Origin: Planctomicrobium piriforme
GTDB lineage: Bacteria; Planctomycetota; Planctomycetia; Planctomycetales; Planctomycetaceae
DNA length: 64,000 bases
Reading direction: 5' to 3'
NCBI RefSeq assembly: GCF_900113665.1
Contig: NZ_FOQD01000012.1
Coordinates: 62,001 to 126,000 of the forward strand
A program made the translations under genes and the position numbers. The notes under the pieces are model-generated. The model worked only from the letters and a program-made list of their open reading frames with translations. It did no database searches and was not told where the DNA came from. Shown here one piece after another: positions 53,199 through 60,836 of the stretch. Every line of letters begins with the position of its first letter. Position 1 is the stretch's first letter.

Positions 53199-54056
53199 AT
53201 GAACATGCTGCGCTCTCTGGTACTGCTGGCGGGAATTTGCGTCACTTCAACTTTGACCGCGGCAGAGCCTTCGCTGCCGGGGTTGCAGCAGGACATTCCC
53301 TTTGCTCAAGTCGGCGACGTCAGCCTGACGCTGGATGCGTTTGTGCCTGAAGGAGCAGGGCCGTTTCCCACCTGTATTCTGGTGCATGGAGGCGGCTTCA
53401 CCAAAGGGGACAAGCAGAGTTACATCAAGCCGTTGTTCGAGCCGCTTAGCAAGGCGGGATTCACCTGGTTCACGATCAACTATCGGCTCGCGCCGGCCCA
53501 TCGCTGGCCTGCCTGTGCCGAAGATGTCGAAACCGCCATCCGCTGGGTCAAAGCTCACGCCAGCGAATACAAGGTCGACATCAATCGGATCGTCCTGATC
53601 GGCGAATCGGCCGGTGGACACCTGGTGTCATACGTCGGCGGGACAGTCAAAGGGGACACAAGCGTGGCCGCCGTCGTTCCGTTCTATGCTCCTAACGATC
53701 TGGAATTGCAGGTGCGGCATCGTCACGAACTCGGCGAATCGATGCACGCACTGCTCGGCCTGACTGAACTCAATGACGCAGCCTGGCCGCAACTGCGTGC
53801 TGCATCGCCCAGCAGCGTGACTCACAAGGGCATGCCGCCGTTTCTACTCATTCATGGCGATGCCGATCAAACGGTGCCGTTTGAACAGTCGGTGCAATTC
53901 CAGCAGCAGATGCAGAAACTGGGGAACCGTTGCGATCTGATTACGGTTCCTGGCGGGGGCCACGGCATGGGTGGCTGGCAGAAGCTTAATTCAGACTATC
54001 AATCGCAAATGATTGGCTGGATCAACGCGACACTGAGCGGCTCGTCAGGCAAATAA
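53199..54056 (+). CDS. secreted alpha/beta hydrolase (carboxylesterase-like)
   Basis: A 285-residue protein with a signal peptide (about 1-22). HGGGF (63-67) is the oxyanion-hole motif, G-E-S-A-G-G (135-140) holds the nucleophile Ser137, the acid is likely in H-G-D-A-D-Q-T-V, and the histidine in G-G-G-H-G-M-G-G. This is the BD-FAE/acetyl esterase type (HSL-like). AAGGAT precedes the ATG by six bases. It lies just before the tRNA remnant; it is the last host-like gene at the left edge of the element. Confidence 0.88.
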   Translation: MNMLRSLVLLAGICVTSTLTAAEPSLPGLQQDIPFAQVGDVSLTLDAFVPEGAGPFPTCILVHGGGFTKGDKQSYIKPLFEPLSKAGFTWFTINYRLAPAHRWPACAEDVETAIRWVKAHASEYKVDINRIVLIGESAGGHLVSYVGGTVKGDTSVAAVVPFYAPNDLELQVRHRHELGESMHALLGLTELNDAAWPQLRAASPSSVTHKGMPPFLLIHGDADQTVPFEQSVQFQQQMQKLGNRCDLITVPGGGHGMGGWQKLNSDYQSQMIGWINATLSGSSGK

Positions 54057-54075
54057 AGCCGGGCAAAATAAGAAG

Positions 54076-54117
54076 TGCACCCGGAGGGGTTCGAACCCCC
54101 AACCCCCGGTTCCGAAG
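54076..54117 (-). tRNA. 3' half of a tRNA gene, probable attachment (att) site
   Basis: On the minus strand the 3' end of a tRNA can be read: anticodon-loop/stem side near 54110-54117, variable loop, T-stem GGGGG, T-loop TTCGAAC, T-stem CCCTC, acceptor strand CGGGTGC, and discriminator A at 54076, with no encoded CCA. The complementary 5' half and D-arm are missing, so this is not a working tRNA. Such 3' halves are the usual result of integration of a mobile element into a tRNA gene, with an intact copy on the other side. The acceptor strand would suit an Arg tRNA, but the anticodon is not readable with confidence. Confidence 0.75.
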
Positions 54118-54218
54118 TTCTCAGAATGAGTTTTGTCAGTGTTCGGTTAATGTTCGGACACTGGTTTTTATGCGGCGGGATTGTTTCGCTCTCGCCGGTC
54201 AAAAGTCAGAAAAACGCC

Positions 54219-54258
54219 AAAAGTGGGTACAGGTTTCCAATCTGTACCCACTTTTTTA
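54219..54258. terminator. bidirectional intrinsic terminator
   Basis: AAAAGTGGGTACAG (54219-54232), loop GTTTCCAAT, CTGTACCCACTTTT (54242-54255), followed by TT. The A-rich left arm makes it work on the minus strand too. It overlaps the stop codon of the minus-strand HTH gene. Confidence 0.85.
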
Positions 54259-54681
54259 TTGTTCATCGAGAGTCACAAATTTGACTTTCTCGGCGTTTAC
54301 GACTTCTTCGAACTTCTCGAACTTGTGGTCAATGATCTTAAATCTCAGGACGCCTGCAATCTTCTCTGCCGTCGCGATTCTCAGGTCGCCGTCCCTCATG
54401 AATCGCGAAATCGAGTTCACATCGACGCCGGCGGCTGTGGCGAGACTTCGATAACTACCGCCGTTCGACGTGTAGTCGTAAATCGAAAACCTCAGCGCCT
54501 GTGCCAGCCCGAGGGAGTATCTGCCGGCTTTTGCGGACAGTTTCTCGCAAGCTTTTTCCAGGGCGTAAAGTCGCCTTTCGAGATGCCGAATCCGGCTCCG
54601 CTGAACTGCGTTCGTCTCGGAATACTCCGCTTGGCGATCTCTTGCCATTTCGCTCTCCATCGACCCTGAAGTGTAGCTCAT
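54256..54681 (-). CDS. helix-turn-helix regulator of the mobile element
   Basis: A 141-residue protein. Residues 25-50 form a likely coiled coil (IRHLERRLYALEKACEKL). An HTH lies at about 77-112: SLATAAGVDVNSISRFMRDG DLRIATAEKIAGVL, in the Xre-like style. The C-terminus is a charged helix. GGGGAGGG stands eight bases before ATG 54681, a strong site. It is transcribed away from the operator-like region and the excisionase-like gene, the usual layout of a phage or ICE repressor. Its stop sits inside a bidirectional terminator. Confidence 0.7.
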   Translation of the reverse strand: MSYTSGSMESEMARDRQAEYSETNAVQRSRIRHLERRLYALEKACEKLSAKAGRYSLGLAQALRFSIYDYTSNGGSYRSLATAAGVDVNSISRFMRDGDLRIATAEKIAGVLRFKIIDHKFEKFEEVVNAEKVKFVTLDEQ

Positions 54682-55137
54682 TGTCTACACCCTCCCCGGA
54701 AAGTCAATGCCGCTTCAGTCCGATTTGTTCTCCGGTAGTGCTTACTCAGTGTGCAGTTGCAGTTCGACTGACGTCCGGTTGCAGGTCAACTGAGCGAACA
54801 AAATTTGAGCAACGGCCCATATATGTGAGAGCAAGTCACACACGAAAAAACCGGATCGGCTGAATGACACTTTCCGGACGGTGAACCATTCATAGAGACA
54901 CAAAGTTTCGTCTGACTGAACGCTGGATGAACGCTGACCACACGCAGACCGAACAGAATCCCGACTCACGCCCATCTATGAGGGACCAAAGAAACGCCGC
55001 TCGGGAGTGTCGGCCCTGGTCTGCTGACGAAAACCGGACGCGCGTCCCTCTATAGAGGGACGCACTTTGCCAGACGAACAGCGTCCAGTCGCACGACGAC
55101 TGAACACCAACCAAACAACAAACGGAGACCGAAGAGA
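54682..55137. promoter_or_regulatory. divergent control region with palindromic operator-like sites
   Basis: A 22-bp perfect palindrome, GCGTCCCTCTATAGAGGGACGC without a gap (55042-55063), and looser relatives CATCTATGAGGGAC (54973-54986), TTCATAGAGACA (54889-54900) and CATATATGTGAGA (54818-54830) all centre on CTATAGAG-like cores. Near 54750-54800 there are direct and inverted short repeats of TTGCAGTTC/TTGCAGGTC. This looks like a regulator-binding region between the minus-strand HTH gene and the plus-strand early genes. The regulator is presumably the HTH protein; untested. Confidence 0.6.
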
Positions 55138-55338
55138 TTGGCAACAGCGAACCACCAAAGCGAAGCGATCCGTCCGGGTGAACTCTACACGCTGGACGAT
55201 GCCATGAAGCGGCTCGGCTGGGGGCGTGCTGCGATGCGTACCGCACGCGCCAACGGCCTGAAGGTCATTCGCCAAGGCGGTCGTGCCTATGTGCTGTCTG
55301 ACGAGATCCTGAACTACTTCAAGACTCTGGCAGTCTAG
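55138..55338 (+). CDS. excisionase-like small HTH protein
   Basis: A 66-residue protein. YTLDDAMKRLGWGRAAMRTA and VIRQGGRAYVLSDEILNYFK have the winged-helix plan of excisionases and MerR-like helix-turn-helix proteins (short HTH, then a basic wing R-x-G-G-R). Start is TTG 55138, with GGAG ten bases upstream; no ATG option preserves the domain. Position just right of the operator-like region fits an early-gene role such as directing excision. A hairpin terminator follows. Confidence 0.65.
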   Translation: MATANHQSEAIRPGELYTLDDAMKRLGWGRAAMRTARANGLKVIRQGGRAYVLSDEILNYFKTLAV

Positions 55339-55378
55339 TTCTCTCTGAAACCACCATCCGGACTGATCCCCGGATGTT

Positions 55379-55426
55379 GCCTGCCGGCGTCCAGTCCATC
55401 GCCGGCAGGCTGTTTACACTCTCTTG
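55379..55426 (+). terminator. hairpin plus pyrimidine tract before the primase-like gene
   Basis: GCCTGCCGGCG (55379-55389) with CGCCGGCAGGC (55400-55410), a perfect 11-bp stem, is followed by TGTTTACACTCTCTT. This may terminate the excisionase transcript or be a leader for the next gene. The tract resembles those before the genes at 60004 and 60837. Confidence 0.65.
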
Positions 55427-55444
55427 GACATCGAAAGCCCTTGA

Positions 55445-56965
55445 ATGGACTGTCCGCAGCCCACACGCGATCTCTCCTATCTCCGCAATGACGACATTCC
55501 CGACTTCAACCGCCGCGTGAGGCGGAAGCCCTGCGTTGATCTGGCCCGCATGGTCAAGACGAGCGGCATGGATGAGCAGGACACGCGGGAACTGATCGAA
55601 CGAACCGGCGGCCCACTGCAGTTCGGTTTGAAGGCTGACCAGGGGGAAGAGTTCTTGCGGATGCTGTACGGTGACTTTCATGTCGATCCGTACCACGCGG
55701 AATGGCCTGAAGAGTTCTTCCATGTGAACGGCGCACTCTCTGATTTCGTTTGGTATGCCACGGTCACGGCACATCGAAAACAACCGATGATCTGCCTACT
55801 GTCGGCAATCACGATGGTCGGAAGCCTGATCGGCCGGAAACTCAAATCGTCGCTCGGGGCAAGGGGCGTCACCTACATCGTCACGATTGCGCCGTCGTCT
55901 GCCGGAAAGAATCGCCCGCGAGAAGTCATTCAGGAATTGTTCTCGGCATCCGGTGCGGCCGCGTATCTGCTCGGGGAAGACGTCACCAGCGACAGCGCGA
56001 TTTCAGACGCCTTGGCATCGTTCCCGGTGAAACTGATTCTCTGGGACGAATTCGGCAAGGCCCTGGAGATTGCGAACCATCCACAAAGCGCCGGGCCGCT
56101 GAAACAGGCGACGGCCCTTGTGATGAAGCTGGCGACCAGCGCGGGCGTGAAAGACTTCATGCCGAAGAAATTCGCTGACCCGAAGTTTGACCGCATGCTG
56201 CACAAGGCGCATCTGAGTATCCTGGGGACGATGACTGACGCCGGTGTGAAACACTTGACGCCTGACACGATGAAGGACGGCTTCAACTCGCGGTTTCTTT
56301 TTTACCCTGAAACCGGCGGCCGGCCAGATCATCGCAACCCACCTGAGACTGCCATTCCAGATTCGCTGGTCGAGTGGTCGCGGGAGTGGGCCGAATATCG
56401 CCCGGATGACGGTGACATCAGTTGGGAGAACGGCCCGGAACAGAGAGTCATCGAAGTCAGCCCTCAGGCCCGCACATCTTGGGATCGTTTTCGGCTTCGC
56501 TGCGATGTGCTGGGGGATGCCTACACTGAAGACGAAGGGGCATCGATCTGGGGGCGTGCTGCCGAGAAAGCCAGCAACTTCGCTTTGATCGCAGCCGCAT
56601 CGGAATTCGTGCCGGCTCAAGAATTCCAGATCGAGCAACGGCACATGGATTGGGCAATTGCCATCGTCGACTGGCTGGTGATTCGTTCTGTCAAGATGCT
56701 GGAAAGCGTCAGCAAAACTGAACGCTCTCGGCACATGGACGAAATCGAAGAGTTCGTGAAGTCGAAGCGGCATACCGGTGCGCCGCTCTCATTGGTCACC
56801 AAGGCCTTCCACCATCGCCTGAAGACTCAGTACCGCAACGAACTGATTGCGGACCTGTGCGAATCGGGACGCCTGATCTGCATTGAGACCGGGGGGCATG
56901 TCGGCCGCAAAACGCGGACTCTCTACTGGCCCGAATTTGCCCCCGCTTTGGCGGCTTCCACATAG
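55445..56965 (+). CDS. DUF3987-like primase/helicase of the element
   Basis: A 506-residue protein. The first ~90 residues are extra. At 147-156 lies a P-loop-like motif I-A-P-S-S-A-G-K-N, and 197-204 reads L-I-L-W-D-E-F-G, a Walker B. Both fit the DUF3987/YfjI family of replication proteins that many plasmids and phages carry, usually with G-K-S. Here the residue after the Lys is Asn rather than Ser/Thr, a notable difference. The C-terminal ~60 residues form a winged-helix-like domain (LVTKAFHHRLKTQYRNELIA). Start is ATG 55445, right after a hairpin. It is followed by AT-rich palindromic DNA that could be its origin. Confidence 0.7.
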   Translation: MDCPQPTRDLSYLRNDDIPDFNRRVRRKPCVDLARMVKTSGMDEQDTRELIERTGGPLQFGLKADQGEEFLRMLYGDFHVDPYHAEWPEEFFHVNGALSDFVWYATVTAHRKQPMICLLSAITMVGSLIGRKLKSSLGARGVTYIVTIAPSSAGKNRPREVIQELFSASGAAAYLLGEDVTSDSAISDALASFPVKLILWDEFGKALEIANHPQSAGPLKQATALVMKLATSAGVKDFMPKKFADPKFDRMLHKAHLSILGTMTDAGVKHLTPDTMKDGFNSRFLFYPETGGRPDHRNPPETAIPDSLVEWSREWAEYRPDDGDISWENGPEQRVIEVSPQARTSWDRFRLRCDVLGDAYTEDEGASIWGRAAEKASNFALIAAASEFVPAQEFQIEQRHMDWAIAIVDWLVIRSVKMLESVSKTERSRHMDEIEEFVKSKRHTGAPLSLVTKAFHHRLKTQYRNELIADLCESGRLICIETGGHVGRKTRTLYWPEFAPALAAST

Positions 56966-57258
56966 AAGAAATGAATTATTTCAACAGCACTCACGCCTTG
57001 GCGATGCCAGAGCGGCGAAACCGGGCTTGAAATAATTGATTATTTCAAGGGTCAAGATTGAAGTAATTCGGGCATCTAAGTTCTGTACAGAAAAGAGTTT
57101 ATTTAATTGATATATATTATTTCTATTATTTTCAGGCCCACACTCACACACCGTTCTGACTCCGGTTTCGAGCGTGTCAGGATGTACCCCCGAAATTAAT
57201 AAAAATAATAGAACTAATTCCACGACCGCCACCCACACCACAAACAGAAGAGGATTTC
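56966..57258. other. AT-rich palindromic tract, origin or terminator candidate
   Basis: CTTGAAATAAT TG ATTATTTCAAG (57026-57049) is a perfect palindrome with a two-base centre; related half-sites are at 56970-56984 (GAAATGAATTATTTC) and 57058-57068 (TTGAAGTAATT). Further on, TTCTATTATTTT (57121-57132) and AAAATAATAGAA (57202-57213) are a perfect 12-bp inverted repeat 69 bases apart. The composition is much more AT-rich than the flanks. It lies right after the primase-like gene. Confidence 0.5.
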
Positions 57259-57447
57259 ATGACCAGCTACCCACGCAACTCGAATCCACTCGCTGGCCCG
57301 AATTGGCGACAGGCTTTGCGGGATCTCGTGCAGGATGAACCGCAAGACGACGTCATCATTCTCGACGAGGTGACATTCCCCCTGTACTGCAAGCGATTCG
57401 GGATCGTCTCCAACATGCAGGCCACGAACGGAAAGGCGGGTGCCTGA
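57259..57447 (+). CDS. small hypothetical protein (62 aa)
   Basis: A 62-residue soluble protein: NWRQALRDLVQDEPQDDVII LDEVTFPLYCKRFGIVSNMQ. AGAGGA precedes its ATG by about six bases. The next gene starts on the base after its stop. No family recognised; composition suggests a small regulatory or accessory protein of the element. Confidence 0.6.
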   Translation: MTSYPRNSNPLAGPNWRQALRDLVQDEPQDDVIILDEVTFPLYCKRFGIVSNMQATNGKAGA

Positions 57448-57657
57448 ATGCCGGCAATCTCAGTCAACAGCCTGGAACATGGCCCGCTCACGATCCCCAC
57501 GACCAGCATCAACATCGTGCGCCGGGGAGCGAACGGGAAAGCCGTCATCGTCCTTCAGAATGGCAACGAACTCACGACGCGAGACGAGTACAGCAAACTC
57601 TCCGAACACATGACCAGCGTTCAGGTTTGGGGATCGGTCACCACCGAACAGGCATAA
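57448..57657 (+). CDS. small hypothetical protein (69 aa)
   Basis: A 69-residue protein of beta-rich character (TSINIVRRGANGKAVIVLQN GNELTTRDEYSKL). ATG 57448 is directly next to the previous stop, so translation is coupled. It could be a single-domain SH3/OB-like accessory protein; no family can be named. Transcribed with the preceding small gene. Confidence 0.55.
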   Translation: MPAISVNSLEHGPLTIPTTSINIVRRGANGKAVIVLQNGNELTTRDEYSKLSEHMTSVQVWGSVTTEQA

Positions 57658-58021
57658 GGCCCGAATCAACGGGTCCTTCCTGGGGACTTTCGTCTCCCAT
57701 CTAGCCTGCGGAGGTACCAAGTGTCAAGGTACCTACACGCACGAACTATTCGACAGTCGAACTATTTCGCCAGAATCCCCCAGGATCGATTCTGACGCAT
57801 TGCAGGATCGGGGCGACCGAATGCACGCCTGGACGCCTCGAACGCTGGCAGCGGGGCAATGCGGGCTTCGCTTTCTGAAATTCTGACGACGTGCTGCCGC
57901 CATCGGCGCGTCGAGAGCCTGCACCCGGTCACCTCCCGGCTTGCAGGCTCAATCCCCGGTTCGGTGCCGTAGCTCCGCGCCGGGGTTTTGAATCACTTTC
58001 AACCCTCAACAAGGAGATTCG
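57658..58021. other. structured gene-free stretch before the structural-type genes
   Basis: Inside these ~360 bases: AGGTACC (57712-57718) and GGTACCT (57728-57734), the direct repeat CGAACTATT (57742-57750, 57758-57766), CAGAATC/GATTCTG (57771-57777, 57788-57794), GAGCCTGC/GCAGGCTC (57915-57922, 57943-57950) and CCCCGG/CCGGGG (57954-57959, 57980-57985) followed by TTTTGAATCACTTTC. The last two hairpins and T-rich tract may be a terminator, or a leader for the gene at 58022. I do not see a gene here. Confidence 0.5.
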
Positions 58022-58300
58022 ATGACTGAAAAATCTTACGCGCCGGGCGAGTTCAAAACGGAGATTTACGACGATGCTGCCGGCAACATGGTTTTGAAAG
58101 TGAACGGCCGACGGTTCGCCATGCAGCTGACTGGCAACTCTGTGGACGAACGTTTTGGAGACTTCACACGCCGTATCCAGGCTGGCGAAGAAATTACTGC
58201 GACGGGCCACGGCGAGACGTGGAAAGTGCAGACTGCTCTGGCTGCCGGCTTCAGCGACTGTGGCGCACCGAAGCAAATTGACATCACGAAAGTCGGGTAG
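58022..58300 (+). CDS. small hypothetical element protein (92 aa)
   Basis: A 92-residue protein with beta-type segments (KTEIYDDAAGNMVLKVNGRR FAMQL) and one cysteine in F-S-D-C-G. There is a clear AAGGAGA ribosome site before the ATG. It lies first in a group of four genes (58022-60783) that look like phage structural or assembly genes by order and size, but no family is recognised. A phage decoration or tail-tube role is possible; not proven. Confidence 0.55.
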   Translation: MTEKSYAPGEFKTEIYDDAAGNMVLKVNGRRFAMQLTGNSVDERFGDFTRRIQAGEEITATGHGETWKVQTALAAGFSDCGAPKQIDITKVG

Positions 58301-58305
58301 TCGCC

Positions 58306-59448
58306 ATGCCAGTTTTGCACATCACCGTCACCGTCAGCGGAACCGGAAACGACCCCGGCGATATGAAGCTGGTCGTTGAGACCGTCGATGAATATGTGGC
58401 TCCGACGTACAAACATTGCTGGACTCGCTCGGGTACAAACAACAGTCTGGGCGTTCTGCTGAATTCAGTTGGTGAAGCCTACTTTGGGCTGCAGAAAGAT
58501 GACGTGAATACCGCCATTGCGGAAGCGGTCACAGCGGCCATCAATCAGTTGGTTGCAGCGGCTGACACTGAGGAGATTTGCAACGACCTGTGCCTTTCTG
58601 TCACAGGAGAAGGTAGTGGCAGCGAAGGTGCTGCGACGGCGTTCGTGCGAGCCATCATCGGAAGTTACGAAGAGGGCGACGAACTGTGCGACCCGCTGAG
58701 TGCTGGCGGGGCGGTGACGGGGCTGTACATCACTTGCAGTGCGCCGGGTCCTGTCATCGGCCTCGACGTGACGGATCTGTTGAACAATGCCGACACGGCT
58801 GAATTCTCAACCCCTGCGGTTGCCGGCTCGATTCTGTCGGCGTTGCTCGGGGCCGGAGGCATCCTCGATTGGGACGGAACGGACTACCGGCTGTACGTCG
58901 ATCTCGGCTCTGGCAACTTCGCCCGCATGGCAATGGCGGTGTCGCCCCAGGGCTTGGAAATCGTCGGCCGGATCGGCGGAATGGACTCCTACGGCAATGG
59001 CTACTACTCAATCGATATTCCGCTCGCTGATCCAGACCCGTCGACCATCACGGCCATGACGCCGTCGAGCCTGCCGGGATGCCCGGTGACAGTCGGCAGC
59101 GTCATCACGAAAGTGCCGGGCGCATCACTCGAAATCTCCGACGAATACCTCGAACTGAACAACGGCGGCGGCGATCCCGAGACCTACGAGCCGACAACGT
59201 CCGAAAACTTCGATGGCAGTGGTTATGTTAGGGTGGCATACACCAATACGCATTACATTTTGGTTGACCCCGGCGTCCCTCACACACCCTGCCGCATTCA
59301 CTGGACGTTCATCACGATCTACCCGATTCAGGCGAATCCCGGCTGCTACAACCATATGGAGTTGCTGCAGGACGCTTTGCACAAAGACGCCCCCAGATTG
59401 TACGCACCACCGTGCATCAAGGTCTGGAACAAGTCTATGGCCGTCTGA
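58306..59448 (+). CDS. hypothetical element protein with beta-rich repeats (380 aa)
   Basis: A 380-residue protein. The composition is Gly/Asp/Thr/Ser-rich with low Lys, with stretches such as GDEL, LLGAGGILDWDGTDYRLYVD and YGNGYYSIDIPLADPDP, typical of extracellular or virion beta structures. It holds about ten cysteines, mostly spaced apart, e.g. EICNDLCLSV and CRIHW. There is no signal peptide or membrane helix. A tail fibre, adhesin or decoration protein is a guess. Start ATG 58306 is five bases after the previous stop; ribosome binding site weak, so it is probably coupled. Confidence 0.55.
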   Translation: MPVLHITVTVSGTGNDPGDMKLVVETVDEYVAPTYKHCWTRSGTNNSLGVLLNSVGEAYFGLQKDDVNTAIAEAVTAAINQLVAAADTEEICNDLCLSVTGEGSGSEGAATAFVRAIIGSYEEGDELCDPLSAGGAVTGLYITCSAPGPVIGLDVTDLLNNADTAEFSTPAVAGSILSALLGAGGILDWDGTDYRLYVDLGSGNFARMAMAVSPQGLEIVGRIGGMDSYGNGYYSIDIPLADPDPSTITAMTPSSLPGCPVTVGSVITKVPGASLEISDEYLELNNGGGDPETYEPTTSENFDGSGYVRVAYTNTHYILVDPGVPHTPCRIHWTFITIYPIQANPGCYNHMELLQDALHKDAPRLYAPPCIKVWNKSMAV

Positions 59449-59499
59449 CCGGCCCACGCTGAATTCACTATCCCTGTTTCCTGTTTTGAAAGGCTTTTC

Positions 59500-59937
59500 A
59501 TGATTGAACGAATTGATACCCCCATCCCTGAAGGCTTCGGCATTGATCCCAATGCGACGATCGCACGCACGGCGGCCGTGACCGCCGTGGCTTCGCACGC
59601 CGCCCGTGTCGACGACTATGTCGAACATTCGGCCGTGCTGCTGGCGACTGATCCGGCCTCTCTCGACCTGGGCGACGTTCTGGCCGGCGGTGCCCGTGCC
59701 GTGGCGGTGAGCATCCTGCAAGATGAGTTGCAGGCCCGCCGGCTGGTCGATGGGTTCCTGTCGCTGCACCAGCGCGAGGCGCAAGACATCGTGAACGCTT
59801 CTAGCGGGACGACTTCCGAAATTCTCTCGGCTGCTCATGAGTCGCTGACGTCCGAAGCTCGGACGCAGAATCGCAACAAACTGTCGGCCCTGGAAACACG
59901 GCTGCGTTCCATCGTGCGGGCACAGTTGGCTGTGTGA
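59500..59937 (+). CDS. helical hypothetical element protein (145 aa)
   Basis: A 145-residue Ala-rich helical protein (ARTAAVTAVASHAARVDDYV, then LQARRLVDGFLSLHQREAQD). AAAGG stands six bases before the ATG. It could be a scaffold or head-tail connector-like protein by size and position before a ClpP-like protease, but nothing in the sequence proves it. Confidence 0.55.
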   Translation: MIERIDTPIPEGFGIDPNATIARTAAVTAVASHAARVDDYVEHSAVLLATDPASLDLGDVLAGGARAVAVSILQDELQARRLVDGFLSLHQREAQDIVNASSGTTSEILSAAHESLTSEARTQNRNKLSALETRLRSIVRAQLAV

Positions 59938-59957
59938 TTGCCGGCTGTCTCAATTCC

Positions 59958-59999
59958 CCTGCCGGAGTCGGCGGGGATCTCTTTACTCTTTCATGAGGT
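59958..59999 (+). promoter_or_regulatory. hairpin and TCTTTACTCTTT leader of the ClpP-like gene
   Basis: CCCCTGCCG and CGGCGGGG form a bulged hairpin, followed by TCTTTACTCTTT (59980-59991) and TGAGGT just before the ATG at 60004. The same 12-mer stands before the gene at 60837. Confidence 0.55.
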
Positions 60000-60003
60000 C
60001 TGA

Positions 60004-60783
60004 ATGGCTTTCAATGACAATCGGGAGACTGTTCCCGAACTCTCAATCATCGGTCCGATCGGCGAATCGGATGAATTCGGCAACGTCAACAACGTGGCAA
60101 AGGTTGCTGAGTTTCTTCAAGCAAACGCCAGCGCCCCCAAGATCAGCGTTCTGATCTCATCCGCCGGCGGGAACGTGTACGACGGCTTGGCAATTTTTGA
60201 GGCGTTGCTGCGATTCCCAGGTGAAGTTCACACCTACGGGACCGGGATCGTCGCCAGCGCGGCGTCGATTATCTTCCTTGCCGGCTCAACTCGTGAACTG
60301 TCCTCGAACTGTGACTTAATGATACATCAGTGTTCGATGACCATTGAGGGCGGAAGGGAGTCGGACCTGCGACGATACGCCGAGGTGGCGGCAACGGCCA
60401 ACCGCAAGATGCGTGACATCATCAGCCAGCGAACCGGCCAGCCCATCAAAGTGGTTGAATCCTGGATGGCTGAGGAGAAGTGGTTCAACGCCCATGACTC
60501 GAAGTCGTTCGGCTTCTCGACGATCGTTTCCGGTTCCGTCGAGGCTCGCGCCAGTTTCAACTTGTCGCGATTCAAGAATGTGCCGGCGGCCGTGCAGCGC
60601 CGGAACAGCGTAAAGACCCTGGCCCATGCTGCCCAGGTGCAGGCCATTCAGTCGGACCGGGCACGGCAGCGAAAGGGCGTGGCGGCTTCGATGACCACTG
60701 CCCAAAAGGTGAAGGCGTTCGGTCAACCAAAGTCTCTCGCTGATCTCTACAAAATCGGTCGCGGCGAAAAACTCGCAACCTGA
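60004..60783 (+). CDS. ClpP-like serine protease (phage prohead-protease type)
   Basis: A 259-residue protein with a ClpP-fold domain in the first ~190 residues. S-S-A-G-G-N-V-Y-D-G (52-61) is the strand-turn motif, the nucleophile Ser85 sits in G-I-V-A-S-A-A-S, the histidine is H108 in D-L-M-I-H-Q, and the third residue lies in E-K-W-F-N-A, where a Glu takes the place of the usual Asp as in phage relatives. The C-terminal ~65 residues are basic and helical. In phages such proteases mature the head; in this element no capsid or portal is seen in the window. Confidence 0.88.
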   Translation: MAFNDNRETVPELSIIGPIGESDEFGNVNNVAKVAEFLQANASAPKISVLISSAGGNVYDGLAIFEALLRFPGEVHTYGTGIVASAASIIFLAGSTRELSSNCDLMIHQCSMTIEGGRESDLRRYAEVAATANRKMRDIISQRTGQPIKVVESWMAEEKWFNAHDSKSFGFSTIVSGSVEARASFNLSRFKNVPAAVQRRNSVKTLAHAAQVQAIQSDRARQRKGVAASMTTAQKVKAFGQPKSLADLYKIGRGEKLAT

Positions 60784-60788
60784 TTCCC

Positions 60789-60836
60789 GGCCGATGTTCG
60801 GCTCGGAACGTTTCTTTACTCTTTGAGGTATCTGTA
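60789..60836 (+). promoter_or_regulatory. hairpin and TCTTTACTCTTT leader of the coiled-coil gene
   Basis: GCCGA-TGT-TCGGC is a short hairpin near 60790-60802, followed by TCTTTACTCTTT (60813-60824) and GAGGT. The 12-mer is identical to that before the ClpP-like gene. Confidence 0.55.

Noticed and set aside
54076..54260. Group I intron within a tRNA as alternative to an att site
   Set aside because: No 5' tRNA half is found to the right within the first kilobases, and phage-like genes follow directly, so integration explains it better.
57733..57924. 63-residue reading frame on the minus strand in the element
   Set aside because: It overlaps a stretch of hairpins and direct repeats and has no start signal; better explained as noncoding.
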